Below are positions 31,302-40,111 of a stretch of DNA of 64,000 nucleotides, one piece after another. The position numbers were made by a program, and so were the translations under genes. Source of the stretch: Cellulomonas marina (GTDB lineage Bacteria; Actinomycetota; Actinomycetes; Actinomycetales; Cellulomonadaceae); assembly GCF_900111925.1 (NCBI RefSeq), contig NZ_FOKA01000019.1, forward strand, positions 1 to 64,000, given 5' to 3'. Under the pieces are notes generated by a model that saw only the letters and a list, made by a program, of their open reading frames with translations, was not told where the DNA came from and did not search any database. The first letter of the stretch is position 1. Each line of letters opens with the position of its first letter.

Positions 31302-32441
31302 GTGACCGACGTCCTGCCCGACGCCCGGGCGGCTCGCCCGCCGGAGCCGGCGACCGACCGCGCGCTGCGCCGCGCGGGCCGCCGCGGGCGGGCCTCCGAC
31401 CGCTACCCTCTCCCCGTGGTGGCGAGGGTGACGCTGAGCGACGTGGCACGCCAGGCCGGCGTGTCGCTCGCGACCGCCTCCCGGGCGCTCAACGGCAGCT
31501 CGAACCGCACGGTCCAGCCGGCCCTGCGCGAGCGCGTGGTCGCCGCCGCCGCGGAGCTGCGGTACGCGCCCGACGCCAACGCCCAGGCCATGGCCCGCGG
31601 CGCGACGACCTCCGTCGGCCTCGTCGTGCACGACATCGCCGACCCCTACTTCTCGACGATCGCGGCGGCCGTCACGCGCGCCGCGGACCGCGTGGGCCTG
31701 CACGTGACGCTGGCGAGCACGCAGAACGAGGCCGACCGGGAGATCGAGCTCGTCGCGCTCATGCAGCGCCTGCGCGCGCGGGCCGTCATCGTCGCCGGCG
31801 GTCGGCTCGCCGACCCCGACCGCGAGGAGCGCCTGCGCGCGGCGCTGCTGGACCTCCAGGCGGGCGGCGCGTCGGTGGCCCTCGTCGGGCAGCCGCTGGA
31901 CGGCGTGGACAGCGTCGTCATCGACAACGCCGGCGGCGCGCGGGACCTGGCGCTGGCGCTGTGGGGCCTGGGCTACCGGCGGGCGGCGATCCTCGGCGGA
32001 CCGACCGACCGGCTCACGGCGCAGAACCGGCGCGACGGCTTCGTCACCGCCTGGGCCGGTGCAGGCGGCCGGATCGACCCGGCCGACGTGGTGCACGGGG
32101 CGTTCACGTGGGAGGGCGGCGCCGAGGCGATGACCACCTTGCTGCGCACGCGCCCTCGGCCGGAGGTCGTCTTCGCCGCCAACGACGTCATGGCCCTCGG
32201 GGCCCTCTCGGCGGCCCGGGCGCTGGGCGTGCGCGTGCCCGAGGACGTGGCCGTCGCCGGCTTCGACGACATCGCGACGCTGAGGGACGTCGTGCCCGGG
32301 CTGACCACCGTCCGCATCCCGCTCGACGAGGCGGGTGAGGCCGCCGCCGAGCTGGCGCTCACCCCGCGGGGCGACGAGGTCCGTGCGACCGAGATCCGCA
32401 CGGAGGTCGTGCTGCGGGACAGCACGCCTCCGCGCGGTTGA
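31302..32441 (+). CDS. LacI-family regulator, likely regulator of the AAGCGCTT operators
   Basis: A 379-residue LacI/GalR protein. An Arg-rich N-terminal extension of about 40 residues precedes the helix-turn-helix TLSDVARQAGVSLATASRAL and hinge helix NAQAMARG. The sensor domain begins SVGLVVHDIADPYFSTI and ends VAGFDDIATLRDVVPGLTTVRIP. GTG 31302 has AAGGAG five bases upstream; a later GTG just before the HTH is an alternative. Two AAGCGCTT operators lie between it and the divergent Gfo/Idh operon, and two more occur at remote loci. It is therefore the best candidate for a regulator acting at all four sites. The effector is unknown. Confidence 0.88.
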   Translation: MTDVLPDARAARPPEPATDRALRRAGRRGRASDRYPLPVVARVTLSDVARQAGVSLATASRALNGSSNRTVQPALRERVVAAAAELRYAPDANAQAMARGATTSVGLVVHDIADPYFSTIAAAVTRAADRVGLHVTLASTQNEADREIELVALMQRLRARAVIVAGGRLADPDREERLRAALLDLQAGGASVALVGQPLDGVDSVVIDNAGGARDLALALWGLGYRRAAILGGPTDRLTAQNRRDGFVTAWAGAGGRIDPADVVHGAFTWEGGAEAMTTLLRTRPRPEVVFAANDVMALGALSAARALGVRVPEDVAVAGFDDIATLRDVVPGLTTVRIPLDEAGEAAAELALTPRGDEVRATEIRTEVVLRDSTPPRG

Positions 32442-32474
32442 GCCCGGCCCGCGGCCCTCGTCCCGCGCCCGCGC

Positions 32475-34604
32475 TCACACCCCGGCGCGCCGCCGCGTGC
32501 GCCAGAGCAGCCACACGAAGTACGGCGCCCCGACGAGCGCGGTGACGAGCCCGACCGGGACCTGGCCCGGGGCGATGACGGTCCGGCCGATCGTGTCGGA
32601 CACGCTGACGAGCAGCGCACCCAGCACGGTGGCGACCGGCAGGACGCGCGCGTGCCCCGCGCCGACGAGCCGCCGGGCCAGGTGCGGGGCGACGAGCCCG
32701 ACGAAACCCACGATCCCGACCGCGGCCACCGCCGCGGCCGTGAGCAGCGCGGCGAGCGTGAGCAGCATCCCGCGCTCGCGCGCGAGCCGCACGCCCAGGA
32801 CCCGCGGGGTGTCGTCGTCGAGCGCGACGAGGTCGAGCGTCCGCCGCCGCGCGAGGGCCACGGGCAGCACGACGAGCAGCGCGACCGCGACGGGCGCGCA
32901 CTGCGCCAGGGAGCGCCCGTAGGTCGAGCCCGAGAGCCAGGTGAGCGCCATCGTCGTGTTCCAGGGGTTGGTGACGACGACGAGCACGGTGATGAGCGCG
33001 GTCGTCGCCGCCTGCACCCCGAGGCCGACGAGCACGACGCGGTCCGACCCCAGCCCCCCGCGCGCGGCGAGGGCCTGCACGAGGGCGAACGCGACCAGCG
33101 CCCCCGCGGCGGCCGCGGCCGGCACGACCCACGGGCCCGCCGTCGGCACCAGCACGATGAGCACCACCGCGCCCACCCCCGCACCGCCGGTCACCCCGAG
33201 CAGCGACGGCTCGGCCAGCGCGTTGCGGCACACCGCCTGCACGACCGCCCCCGCGAGCGCGAGCGCCGCCCCGGCCAGGACCGCCGCGAGCACGCGCGGC
33301 ACCCGCTGGTCGAGCACGAAGGAGACTGTCCGCCCGGCGGTGCCGTCGAGCCACAGCGCGACGTCCCCGAGCAGCAGCAGCCGGTCCCCGAGCAGCAGCG
33401 CGGCCACGACGGCCCCGACCAGCGCGGCGACCAGGACGCCGCCGACGGCGAGCGCCCGCCGGGCGGTGCGCGGGCGGACACCGGCCCCCGCGCCGGCGCT
33501 GCGGCGGGCGACCTCGTCGCGCAGCCGGCGGGCGACGACGACGAGGACGACCGCGCCGAGCAGCGTGGTCACCACGCCCGTGGGCACCGCGACCGCGTCC
33601 GTGCCGGGCAGCAGGACGCGCAGCAGCAGGTCCGCGGCCAGCACGACGACGGCGCCGACGAGCCCCGCGAACGGCAGCAGCAGCCGGTGCCGGGACAGCC
33701 CCGGGACCCGCCGGGCGACGAGCCGCGCCAGCACGGGCGCCGCGAGCCCGACGAACCCGACCGGTCCGGCCACCGTCACCGCGGCGGCGGACAGCACCAC
33801 GGCGAGCACCACGGCCAGCACCCGGGTCCGGCCGACGGCCAGGCCGAGGGAGGCGGCGGCGTCGTCGCCCAGCGCCAGCAGGTCCAGGCGCGAGGCGAGC
33901 GCGACCGTGCCCGCGCCCACCACGAGGACGACCGGCAGCACCTGCAGGACGGTCCGCGTCCCGGACTGGACGACCGACCCGCTGCCCCACGCGAACAGGC
34001 CCGTCGTCTCCTGTGCGAACAGCACGAGGAGGACCGTGGTGAGCGAGGCCAGCGCCAGCGTGGTGGCGGACCCCGCGAGCACCAGCCGGGTCGGGCCCGC
34101 GGCCCCGGCCCGGCTCAGCGCGAGCACCAGCCCGGCCGCCGCGAGCCCGCCGACGAAGGCCACCGACCCGCGCAGCAGCAGCGGCAGCGAGGCGCCGACC
34201 ACGGCCGTGAGCACGACCGCGAGGTGCGCCCCGGCGTTCACCGCGAGCGTGTCCGGCGACGCCAGCGGGTTGCGCGCCACGGACTGCAGCACGGCCCCGG
34301 CCACGCCGAGCGCGAGCCCGACGAGCACCGCCGCGAGGACCCGCGGCAGCCGGGAGGCGACGAGCACGGCGGCGGTGCGCTCGTCGCCCTCCCCGACGAC
34401 GAGCCGCACCAGGTCGCCGAGGCCCACGGACGACGTGCCGAGCGTGAGGTCCACGGCGCCGAGCACGACGACGAGCAGGAGGACGCCGACGAGCACGGCC
34501 GCGGCCGGGCGGCCGGCGGCACGGCGGTCGGGGGCGGTCGTCCCGCCGGCCGGGGCGCCGCCCGCGGGGGCCGCGACCGCCGGGGTCCCCGCGACGGCGG
34601 TCAC
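32475..34604 (-). CDS. Fused FecCD-type iron-siderophore permease (FhuB-like)
   Basis: A 709-residue membrane protein made of two FecCD permease halves in tandem, about 20 membrane segments in all. The first half contains RLPRVLAAVLVGLALGVAGAVLQSVARNPLASPDTL and the second QRVPRVLAAVLAGAALALAGAVVQAVCRNALAEPSLLG, the paired signature of the family. E. coli FhuB has the same fused layout; most actinobacterial siderophore systems use two genes. It forms the pore for ferric-siderophore import with the binding protein and ATPase encoded upstream. GTG 34604 lies one base beyond the stop of the binding-protein gene, so the operon order is ATPase, binding protein, permease. Confidence 0.93.
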   Translation of the reverse strand: MTAVAGTPAVAAPAGGAPAGGTTAPDRRAAGRPAAAVLVGVLLLVVVLGAVDLTLGTSSVGLGDLVRLVVGEGDERTAAVLVASRLPRVLAAVLVGLALGVAGAVLQSVARNPLASPDTLAVNAGAHLAVVLTAVVGASLPLLLRGSVAFVGGLAAAGLVLALSRAGAAGPTRLVLAGSATTLALASLTTVLLVLFAQETTGLFAWGSGSVVQSGTRTVLQVLPVVLVVGAGTVALASRLDLLALGDDAAASLGLAVGRTRVLAVVLAVVLSAAAVTVAGPVGFVGLAAPVLARLVARRVPGLSRHRLLLPFAGLVGAVVVLAADLLLRVLLPGTDAVAVPTGVVTTLLGAVVLVVVARRLRDEVARRSAGAGAGVRPRTARRALAVGGVLVAALVGAVVAALLLGDRLLLLGDVALWLDGTAGRTVSFVLDQRVPRVLAAVLAGAALALAGAVVQAVCRNALAEPSLLGVTGGAGVGAVVLIVLVPTAGPWVVPAAAAAGALVAFALVQALAARGGLGSDRVVLVGLGVQAATTALITVLVVVTNPWNTTMALTWLSGSTYGRSLAQCAPVAVALLVVLPVALARRRTLDLVALDDDTPRVLGVRLARERGMLLTLAALLTAAAVAAVGIVGFVGLVAPHLARRLVGAGHARVLPVATVLGALLVSVSDTIGRTVIAPGQVPVGLVTALVGAPYFVWLLWRTRRRAGV

Positions 34605-34605
34605 G

Positions 34606-35646
34606 TCAGCCCGCGAGCGCGTCGACGACGGCCTCGACGTACGCCGTGCCGGAGGCCGGGCCGCCGAAGAGCCAGATGCCGTCGGGCAGGCGGTGCACGT
34701 CGCCGGCCGCGACGAAGGGCAGGCCCTCCCACACCGCGTTGCCGGCGAGGCCCTCGGCGAACGGGTCGGTCTCGGCTCCGTTCGACACGTAGAGGAAGTC
34801 GAGCTCGCCCAGCGCGGTCAGACCCTCGACGTCGGTCGTCGCGAGGCCGTAGTCCGGGTCGCCCTCGCCCGTCCAGCCGTTCTCGAGGCCGAGCTCGGCC
34901 AGCAGCGCGCCCAGGTAGGAGCCGGGGGTGTACATGCGGACGGAGACCACGCCGTCGGTGACCCAGCCGTCGGCCATCGTGACGGTCCCGCCGGCGACGC
35001 CGGCCTCCTCGAGCGCCGCACGCCCGTCGGCCACGGCCGCGTCGAAGTCGGCCAGCACGGTCTCGGCGCGGTCCTGGGTGCCCGTGGCCTCGGCCAGCAG
35101 CTCCACGGTCGAGCGCATGTAGCCCAGTGGGTCGGCCGCGTCCGACCCGCGCAGGGCCAGGACCGGGACCGTCTCCTCGATCTGCGCGATGACGGCCTCG
35201 GGCAGGTCGGTGGTGGTGACGACGAGGTCCGCGTCCAGCGCCACGATGGCGTCGAGGCTCGGCTCGCCGCGGAAGCCGACGTCGGGGGTGTCCGCGTCGA
35301 GCGGCACGACGGTGTCCCACGTGTTGTAGCCGGCCACGTCCGCCTGCCCGACGGGCTCGACGCCGAGCGTGAGGAGGTTCTCCGTCAGGCCCCACTCGAG
35401 GGAGACGACGTCCTGCGCGGGGGCGTCGAGCGTGACCTCGCCGCGCTCGTCGGTGATGGTGACCGGGCCGCCGGACGGGGCCGCGCTGGTCGCGGCGTCG
35501 TCCTGCGCGGCGGCGTCCTCCGTGGTGCCGCAGCCGGCGAGGGCGACGGCGGCGGCCAGGAGGCCGGCAGCGAGGACCGCGGACCGGCCGCGGCGGAGCC
35601 GGCGGACCGGCGGTCGGGTGTGCAGGGGGGCGGGGGCGATGGGCAT
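34606..35646 (-). CDS. Iron-siderophore ABC transporter substrate-binding lipoprotein
   Basis: A 346-residue class-III binding protein (FecB/FepB type). The lipoprotein signal ends LAGC (cysteine at about 39) after a double-arginine N-terminus (RRLRRGR). The two lobes joined by a long helix start PVTITDERGEVTLDAP and EPSLDAIVALDADLVVTT, the typical family segments. It binds a ferric siderophore outside the membrane and hands it to the fused permease. The 99-base gap to the ATPase gene upstream holds GC-rich sequence with no clear promoter, so it is probably part of the iron-box operon. Confidence 0.92.
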   Translation of the reverse strand: MPIAPAPLHTRPPVRRLRRGRSAVLAAGLLAAAVALAGCGTTEDAAAQDDAATSAAPSGGPVTITDERGEVTLDAPAQDVVSLEWGLTENLLTLGVEPVGQADVAGYNTWDTVVPLDADTPDVGFRGEPSLDAIVALDADLVVTTTDLPEAVIAQIEETVPVLALRGSDAADPLGYMRSTVELLAEATGTQDRAETVLADFDAAVADGRAALEEAGVAGGTVTMADGWVTDGVVSVRMYTPGSYLGALLAELGLENGWTGEGDPDYGLATTDVEGLTALGELDFLYVSNGAETDPFAEGLAGNAVWEGLPFVAAGDVHRLPDGIWLFGGPASGTAYVEAVVDALAG

Positions 35647-35745
35647 GGTCGTCCTCGGGTCGGTGCCCCGGGCAGGGGCGGGTGCGGTGGCCGCGCCCGG
35701 GCGGGCGGCGGCGCGGTGGTGGTCGGTGGGAGGCGGGGGCGTCGC

Positions 35746-36657
35746 TCAGGCGACGGGTACCGGCTCCGGTCGGCGCACGGCAGGACGCCGGGCCGCGTGG
35801 CGGGACACGGGGTGCGTGTGGACGAGGCCCGTGCGGGGGTCGGTGCTCACCTCGACGGGCAGGCCGTACACGGCGCTGAGGTCCGCGGCCGTGAGCACCT
35901 CGGCGGGCGTCCCGGCGGACACGACGGCACCGCCGTGCAGGAGGACCACCTGGTCCGCGACGGCCGCGGCCTGGTCGAGGTCGTGCAGGACGACCCCGAC
36001 GGCCACGCCGTGCTCGTCGGCCAGGTCGCGGACGAGGTCGAGGACCTCCACCTGGTAGCGCAGGTCGAGGTGGTTCGTCGGCTCGTCGAGCAGGAGGACC
36101 GCGGTGTCCTGGGCGAGGCAGGTGGCGAACCACACGCGCTGCAGCTCCCCGCCCGACAGCTCGTCCACCGCGCGGTCCGCCATCGCGGCGGTCCCCGTCA
36201 CGGCCAGGGCGTGGGCCACGGCCCGGGCGCCGTCGTGGTCGGTGCCGCGCCAGCGCGCGCGGTGCGGGTGGCGGCCGTACGCGACGACCTCGCGGACGGT
36301 GACACCGCCCGGCACCGGCCGGCTCTGCGCGAGGAGGGTCACGCGGCGGGCGAACGCGCGGGTGTCGAGCGCGGCCGCGTCGCCCTCGGGCAGCAGGACC
36401 TCACCCGCGCCCGGGCGGTGCAGGCGCGCCAGCGCCCGCAGCACCGTGGACTTGCCGCTGCCGTTCGGCCCGACGAGAGCCGTCACGGTCCCGGCGCGCA
36501 GGGCGAGCGAGACGTCGGCCGCCACGACGTGGCCGTCGTAGGCGAGGTGGAGGCCGCGGCCCGACAGCGCCGGGCCGGCGGGCACGGGGTCCACGGTGGC
36601 GTGCGCGCGGACGTGCTCGGCCGGGGCCGCGGCGTCGGCGGGTCGCGTCGTCGTCAC
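35746..36657 (-). CDS. Iron-siderophore ABC transporter ATPase (FecE/FepC type)
   Basis: A 303-residue ATP-binding protein. Walker A GPNGSGKST is at 63-71, Q-loop in TLLAQSRPVPGGVTV, signature LSGGELQRV, Walker B AVLLLDEPTNHLD and the switch histidine in VVLHDLDQAA. It powers the fused permease. A 30-residue unrelated N-terminal stretch precedes the family start, so the true start could be internal; GTG 36657 has no ribosome site, which would fit a leaderless message starting just after the iron box 8 bases upstream. First gene of the iron operon. Confidence 0.92.
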   Translation of the reverse strand: MTTTRPADAAAPAEHVRAHATVDPVPAGPALSGRGLHLAYDGHVVAADVSLALRAGTVTALVGPNGSGKSTVLRALARLHRPGAGEVLLPEGDAAALDTRAFARRVTLLAQSRPVPGGVTVREVVAYGRHPHRARWRGTDHDGARAVAHALAVTGTAAMADRAVDELSGGELQRVWFATCLAQDTAVLLLDEPTNHLDLRYQVEVLDLVRDLADEHGVAVGVVLHDLDQAAAVADQVVLLHGGAVVSAGTPAEVLTAADLSAVYGLPVEVSTDPRTGLVHTHPVSRHAARRPAVRRPEPVPVA

Positions 36658-36664
36658 GCGGAGA

Positions 36665-36679
36665 AGGTAAGGCTTACCT
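36665..36679. promoter_or_regulatory. DtxR/IdeR-type iron box
   Basis: AGGTAAG-G-CTTACCT is a perfect 7-bp inverted repeat, matching the core of the actinobacterial iron box consensus TTAGGTTAGGCTAACCTAA. It stands 8 bases before the GTG of the siderophore ATPase gene. Iron-loaded IdeR/DmdR would repress the operon here. The box also contains the TAA stop of the upstream ThuA-like gene (36674-36676). Confidence 0.88.
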
Positions 36680-37456
36680 CACCGTGCTGACAAGCCACTC
36701 CACCTCACGTCCCAGGAGGGCGAGCCGCCCCGGGCTGTCGTAGGAGCGCGTGTCGTGCCCGAGGGCGTCGTAGAGCACGCGGCCCGGGCCCGCCGCCTGC
36801 CACACCACCGGGTGGTCCGTCCCGTCGTGGGCCGTGGTCACGAGCACGCGCGAGGACACGGCCGGCTGCAGCAGGCAGTAGCGCTCGTCGAACGCCTCGA
36901 CCGGTGCGAGCCCCGCGACCACCGGGTGGTCCTCCCCGGGTACCGGCGTGAAGGTCGCCGGCCCGATCGGCGGGTGCATCGACAGCCCCGGCACCCAGCG
37001 GCCGCCGACGAGCTCCGCCCAGCCGGGCGCGTCGGTGAAGGTGTTGGCCGCCTGGTGCAGGGCCAGGAGCGGCACCCCGTGCTCGACGACGAGCGCCGCC
37101 AGCCGGGAGTGGAAGGCGGACCAGGCGGCGTCGTCGCCGTCCCAGCCGGGGTCACGACGTCCCGTGCCGGCGACGACGACGAGCAGCGCCGGAACCTGCG
37201 CCCGGACGTGCGCCGGCGCGAGGTCACCCGTGAGCACGTCCGGAGCCGTGCCCCGCACCTCCGGCACGAGGCCGCGGGCGGCGAGCACCCCGGCGACGCG
37301 GTGGCCGGTCGCCGCGTCGTCGTGCCAGGGGTCGGCGTAGCGCCCGCGACCGACGAGGACGAGCGCCCGGCGCACGTCGCCACCGGCCGGTCCCGTGCCG
37401 CCGCGCGTGCCGCTCCCCGTGTCGTCGTTGCTGCCCGTGCTGCTGCCCGTCGTCAT
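36674..37456 (-). CDS. ThuA-domain protein (class I glutamine-amidotransferase-like)
   Basis: A 260-residue protein with a low-complexity Gly/Thr/Ser N-terminus (about 25 residues) and a ThuA-like domain: RRALVLVGRGRYADPWHDDAATG at the start, VVVAGTGRRDPGWDGDD, GVPLLALHQAANTFTDAPGW in place of the usual nucleophile-elbow region, and DHPVVAGL, VLVTTAHDG and VVWQAAGPGRVLYDALGHD at the end. ThuA proteins are linked to sugar (trehalose) use in rhizobia, but biochemical roles are poorly known. It reads in the same direction as the iron operon, and its stop codon lies within the iron box. A functional link to iron is not implied. Confidence 0.85.
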   Translation of the reverse strand: MTTGSSTGSNDDTGSGTRGGTGPAGGDVRRALVLVGRGRYADPWHDDAATGHRVAGVLAARGLVPEVRGTAPDVLTGDLAPAHVRAQVPALLVVVAGTGRRDPGWDGDDAAWSAFHSRLAALVVEHGVPLLALHQAANTFTDAPGWAELVGGRWVPGLSMHPPIGPATFTPVPGEDHPVVAGLAPVEAFDERYCLLQPAVSSRVLVTTAHDGTDHPVVWQAAGPGRVLYDALGHDTRSYDSPGRLALLGREVEWLVSTVR

Positions 37457-37520
37457 CGTCGCCCCCTCGGCACCGGCACCGGACCCGGCCGGCGCACGCC
37501 CCGCGGACGGTACCCGACCC

Positions 37521-38240
37521 TCACGCCGTCCCGACCGGGTGCGCCGCAGCGACGCCGGCAGGGCGCACCTCGCCCAGGACGGGCGTGAGCGACCACCGGC
37601 TGCCGGCCCAGACCACGTACAGCAGCGGCGTGGCCGCGAGGCCGAGGCCGAGCGCGGGCCGCGCGGCCACGGCGGCGACGAGGAGCCCCAGCACCCCCAG
37701 CGAGAGCAGCGTCAGCGGCCAGCGCCGGACCGCGATCCACACCGCGGGCCGCAGCACGTCCTGCAGGCGGGCCGCCGGGCGCTCCGCCAGCACCACGACC
37801 GCCAGCACGCCGGCGGCCACCGCCAGCGCCCCGACCACGACGAGCAGCGGCAGGAGCAGCGCGCCGATCGACGTCCCTCCCGGTGCCCCCGTCAGCACGA
37901 CGGCGTCCACGCCGACGACGACGAGCACCGCGCCGACGCCCAGGCCCACGGGGACCGTCCGCCGGAGCGACCCGGCCCAGCCGCGCGCGAAGGTGCGCAG
38001 CGCGGTCGTCGAGCCGTCCGCGGACCAGGCCGCGCACACGGCCGCGGCGCCGGCCAGCGCAGGCGCTCCAAGCGCCCCGGCGACGAGCAGCAGGAGCGGC
38101 CAGCCCCCGGCGCCGGCCGGCAGCGCGGCGAGCAGCACGAGCAGCGGCCCCAGCGCGAGGGCGAGCGCGAGGTTCGTCGCCAACGCCGTGTAGACGGCGC
38201 CGGTGGCGCGCGTCGCCGTCTCGAAGGACAGGTGCGGCAC
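37521..38240 (-). CDS. YesL-like (DUF624-type) membrane protein
   Basis: A 239-residue membrane protein with five to six hydrophobic segments. The N-terminus SFETATRATGAVYTALATNLALALA and a following segment of alternating membrane helices are like the YesL family, whose members often sit at the end of sugar ABC operons of plant-polysaccharide loci (for example the yes cluster of Bacillus). Here too it follows two sugar permease genes, 5 bases beyond the stop of the MalG-type gene. The start at GTG 38240 is chosen for the AAGGG box 9 bases upstream. Function is unknown; the family call is moderate because membrane sequence is compositionally biased. Confidence 0.65.
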   Translation of the reverse strand: MPHLSFETATRATGAVYTALATNLALALALGPLLVLLAALPAGAGGWPLLLLVAGALGAPALAGAAAVCAAWSADGSTTALRTFARGWAGSLRRTVPVGLGVGAVLVVVGVDAVVLTGAPGGTSIGALLLPLLVVVGALAVAAGVLAVVVLAERPAARLQDVLRPAVWIAVRRWPLTLLSLGVLGLLVAAVAARPALGLGLAATPLLYVVWAGSRWSLTPVLGEVRPAGVAAAHPVGTA

Positions 38241-38245
38241 GGCGG

Positions 38246-39151
38246 TCAGCCCTTCAGGCCGCTCGTCGCGATGCCCTGGATGAAGTACCGCTGCCCGAGG
38301 AGGAAGACGAGCAGGATGGGGATCACGGAGATCACCGAGCCGGTCATGATCATCGCGTACTCCGCGTCGAACTGGCCGACGAACTGGCGCAGCCCGAGCT
38401 GGATCGTCCAGAGGTCGTTGCTGGTCAGGTAGATGAACGGGCCCATGAAGTCGTTCCAGGTGTTGACGAACGTCAGCAGCGCGAGGCTGGCCAGCGCCGG
38501 CACCGACAGGGGCAGCATGATCCGCCGGTAGATGCCGTACTCCGACAGCCCGTCGATGCGCGCGGCCTCGACGAGCTCGTCGGGCACGGACATGTAGTAC
38601 TGCCGCATGAGGAACACCCCGAAGGCGCTGAACGCCTGCAGCAGGATGAGCGCGGTGAACGTGTTCACCAGGCCGGCCCGCTGCATGAGGATGTACTGCG
38701 GGATCATGTAGGCCTGCCAGGGCACCGCGATGGTGGCGATGTAGGCGAGGAAGAGCCCGTCGCGGCCGGGGAACCGGATCTTGGAGAACCCGTACGCCGC
38801 GAAGCTCCCGGTGAGCACCTGCAGCAGCGTGATGACCCCGGCGAGGAACGCCGAGTTGCGCAGGTAGGTCATCAGCGGGACCCGGTCCCAGATGGTGACG
38901 AAGTTGTCCCAGTGCAGCTCCTCCGGGATCCACCGGATCGGCACCGTGAAGACCTGGTCGTTCGTCTTCAGCGACGCCGAGACCATCCAGAAGAACGGCA
39001 CGAGCAGCAGCGCCGACAGCGCGACGAGCAGCACGTAGGTGAGCGGCTTCGCCCACGGGCGCACGGGCCGGGCGCGGTCGCGGGTGGCGGCCGGGGTGCC
39101 GGCGGGCAACGGGGCGGTGGTGCCGGTGCGGGGTCCGAGAGCGGTCGTCAT
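38246..39151 (-). CDS. Carbohydrate ABC transporter permease, MalG type
   Basis: A 301-residue permease with six membrane segments and the ATPase-coupling motif EAARIDGLSEYGIYRRIMLPLS. ATG 39151 overlaps the TGA of the preceding permease gene (ATGA). It ends FLLGQRYFIQGIATSGLKG, typical of the MalG/CUT1 subfamily. It is part of the importer of the DUF2264/heparinase-like island; no ATPase gene is present, so a shared MsiK-type ATPase is expected. The substrate is presumably an oligosaccharide released by outside enzymes. Confidence 0.93.
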   Translation of the reverse strand: MTTALGPRTGTTAPLPAGTPAATRDRARPVRPWAKPLTYVLLVALSALLLVPFFWMVSASLKTNDQVFTVPIRWIPEELHWDNFVTIWDRVPLMTYLRNSAFLAGVITLLQVLTGSFAAYGFSKIRFPGRDGLFLAYIATIAVPWQAYMIPQYILMQRAGLVNTFTALILLQAFSAFGVFLMRQYYMSVPDELVEAARIDGLSEYGIYRRIMLPLSVPALASLALLTFVNTWNDFMGPFIYLTSNDLWTIQLGLRQFVGQFDAEYAMIMTGSVISVIPILLVFLLGQRYFIQGIATSGLKG

Positions 39152-40104
39152 CACGTCTCCAGCCGCTGGTTGCGGGCGTACTGCAGCAGGGTGATCACGA
39201 GGACGAGCAGGAAGAGCGCCAGCGCGACGGCCGAGGAGTACCCGAACCGGCCGTTGACGATGCCCTCGCGGTAGATGAGCTGGGACAGCACGAGCGTGCT
39301 GCGGCCCGGGCCGCCGTTCGTCATGACGACGATGAGGTCGAAGACCTTGAACGAGCCGATGGTCAGCATGATGAGGACGAAGAACGTCGTGGGGCGCAGG
39401 CACGGGACCGTCACGTGCCGGAACCGCTGCAGGGCGTTGGCGCCGTCCGTCTTCGCCGCCTCGTACAGCTCCGGCGGGATCGTCTGCAGGCCGGCCAGGA
39501 ACAGGATCATGTAGTAGCCCATGTCCTTCCACACCCCGGTGAGGATCACCGCCGGCATGGCCCAGGTGGGGTCGGACGTCCAGCCCGGCGGGTCGCTGAC
39601 GCCGAACGTCGTCAGGAGCTGGTTGATCGGTCCCTGGGACGGGTTGTAGAGCATGTTCCAGACCACGGCGACGGCGACGATCGACGTGATGTAGGGGAAG
39701 AACGCGGCCGTGCGGAAGAACGCCAGGCCGCGGATCTTCCGGTTCAGCGCCAGGGCCAGGCCGAGGGAGGCCGCCATCGTCAGCGGCACGTGCCCGACGG
39801 TGTAGTACAGCGTGTTCACCAGGGCGACGCGGAAGTTCTCGTCGCCGACGAGGCGCGTGAGGTTGTCCAGCCCCGTGAACTCGGGGGCGGCGTACGCGTT
39901 CCACCGCGTGAAGGCGATGCCGAACGTCGCGATGACGGGTACGAGCGTCAGCAGCGCGAAACCGACGAAGTTGGGCAGGATGAACGACCAGCCCAGCAGG
40001 GTGTTGCGGCGCACCTGGCGCCGGTTGACGTAGGCCGGGCGCCGCCCGGCGGGACCGCCCCGCCGCGGTGCGGCGGCGGGGCGGTCGAGCGTCGTGGAGG
40101 CCAT
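39151..40104 (-). CDS. Carbohydrate ABC transporter permease, MalF type
   Basis: A 317-residue permease; first membrane segment at about 36-57 (FILPNFVGFALLTLVPVIAT) and coupling motif EAAKTDGANALQRFRHVTVPCL. The motif NGGPGRSTLVLSQLIYREG is usual in CUT1 permeases. It lies 7 bases after the binding-protein gene stop and overlaps the next permease gene by 4 bases. Together they form the membrane pore of the importer. Confidence 0.93.
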   Translation of the reverse strand: MASTTLDRPAAAPRRGGPAGRRPAYVNRRQVRRNTLLGWSFILPNFVGFALLTLVPVIATFGIAFTRWNAYAAPEFTGLDNLTRLVGDENFRVALVNTLYYTVGHVPLTMAASLGLALALNRKIRGLAFFRTAAFFPYITSIVAVAVVWNMLYNPSQGPINQLLTTFGVSDPPGWTSDPTWAMPAVILTGVWKDMGYYMILFLAGLQTIPPELYEAAKTDGANALQRFRHVTVPCLRPTTFFVLIMLTIGSFKVFDLIVVMTNGGPGRSTLVLSQLIYREGIVNGRFGYSSAVALALFLLVLVITLLQYARNQRLET

Positions 40105-40111
40105 CGTCGCC

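Noticed and set aside
35647..35745. Second iron box or separate promoter between ATPase and binding-protein genes
   Set aside because: The gap has no AGGTnAG-type palindrome and only weak GC-rich hairpins. The genes are co-oriented, so one operon from the 36665 box is simpler.
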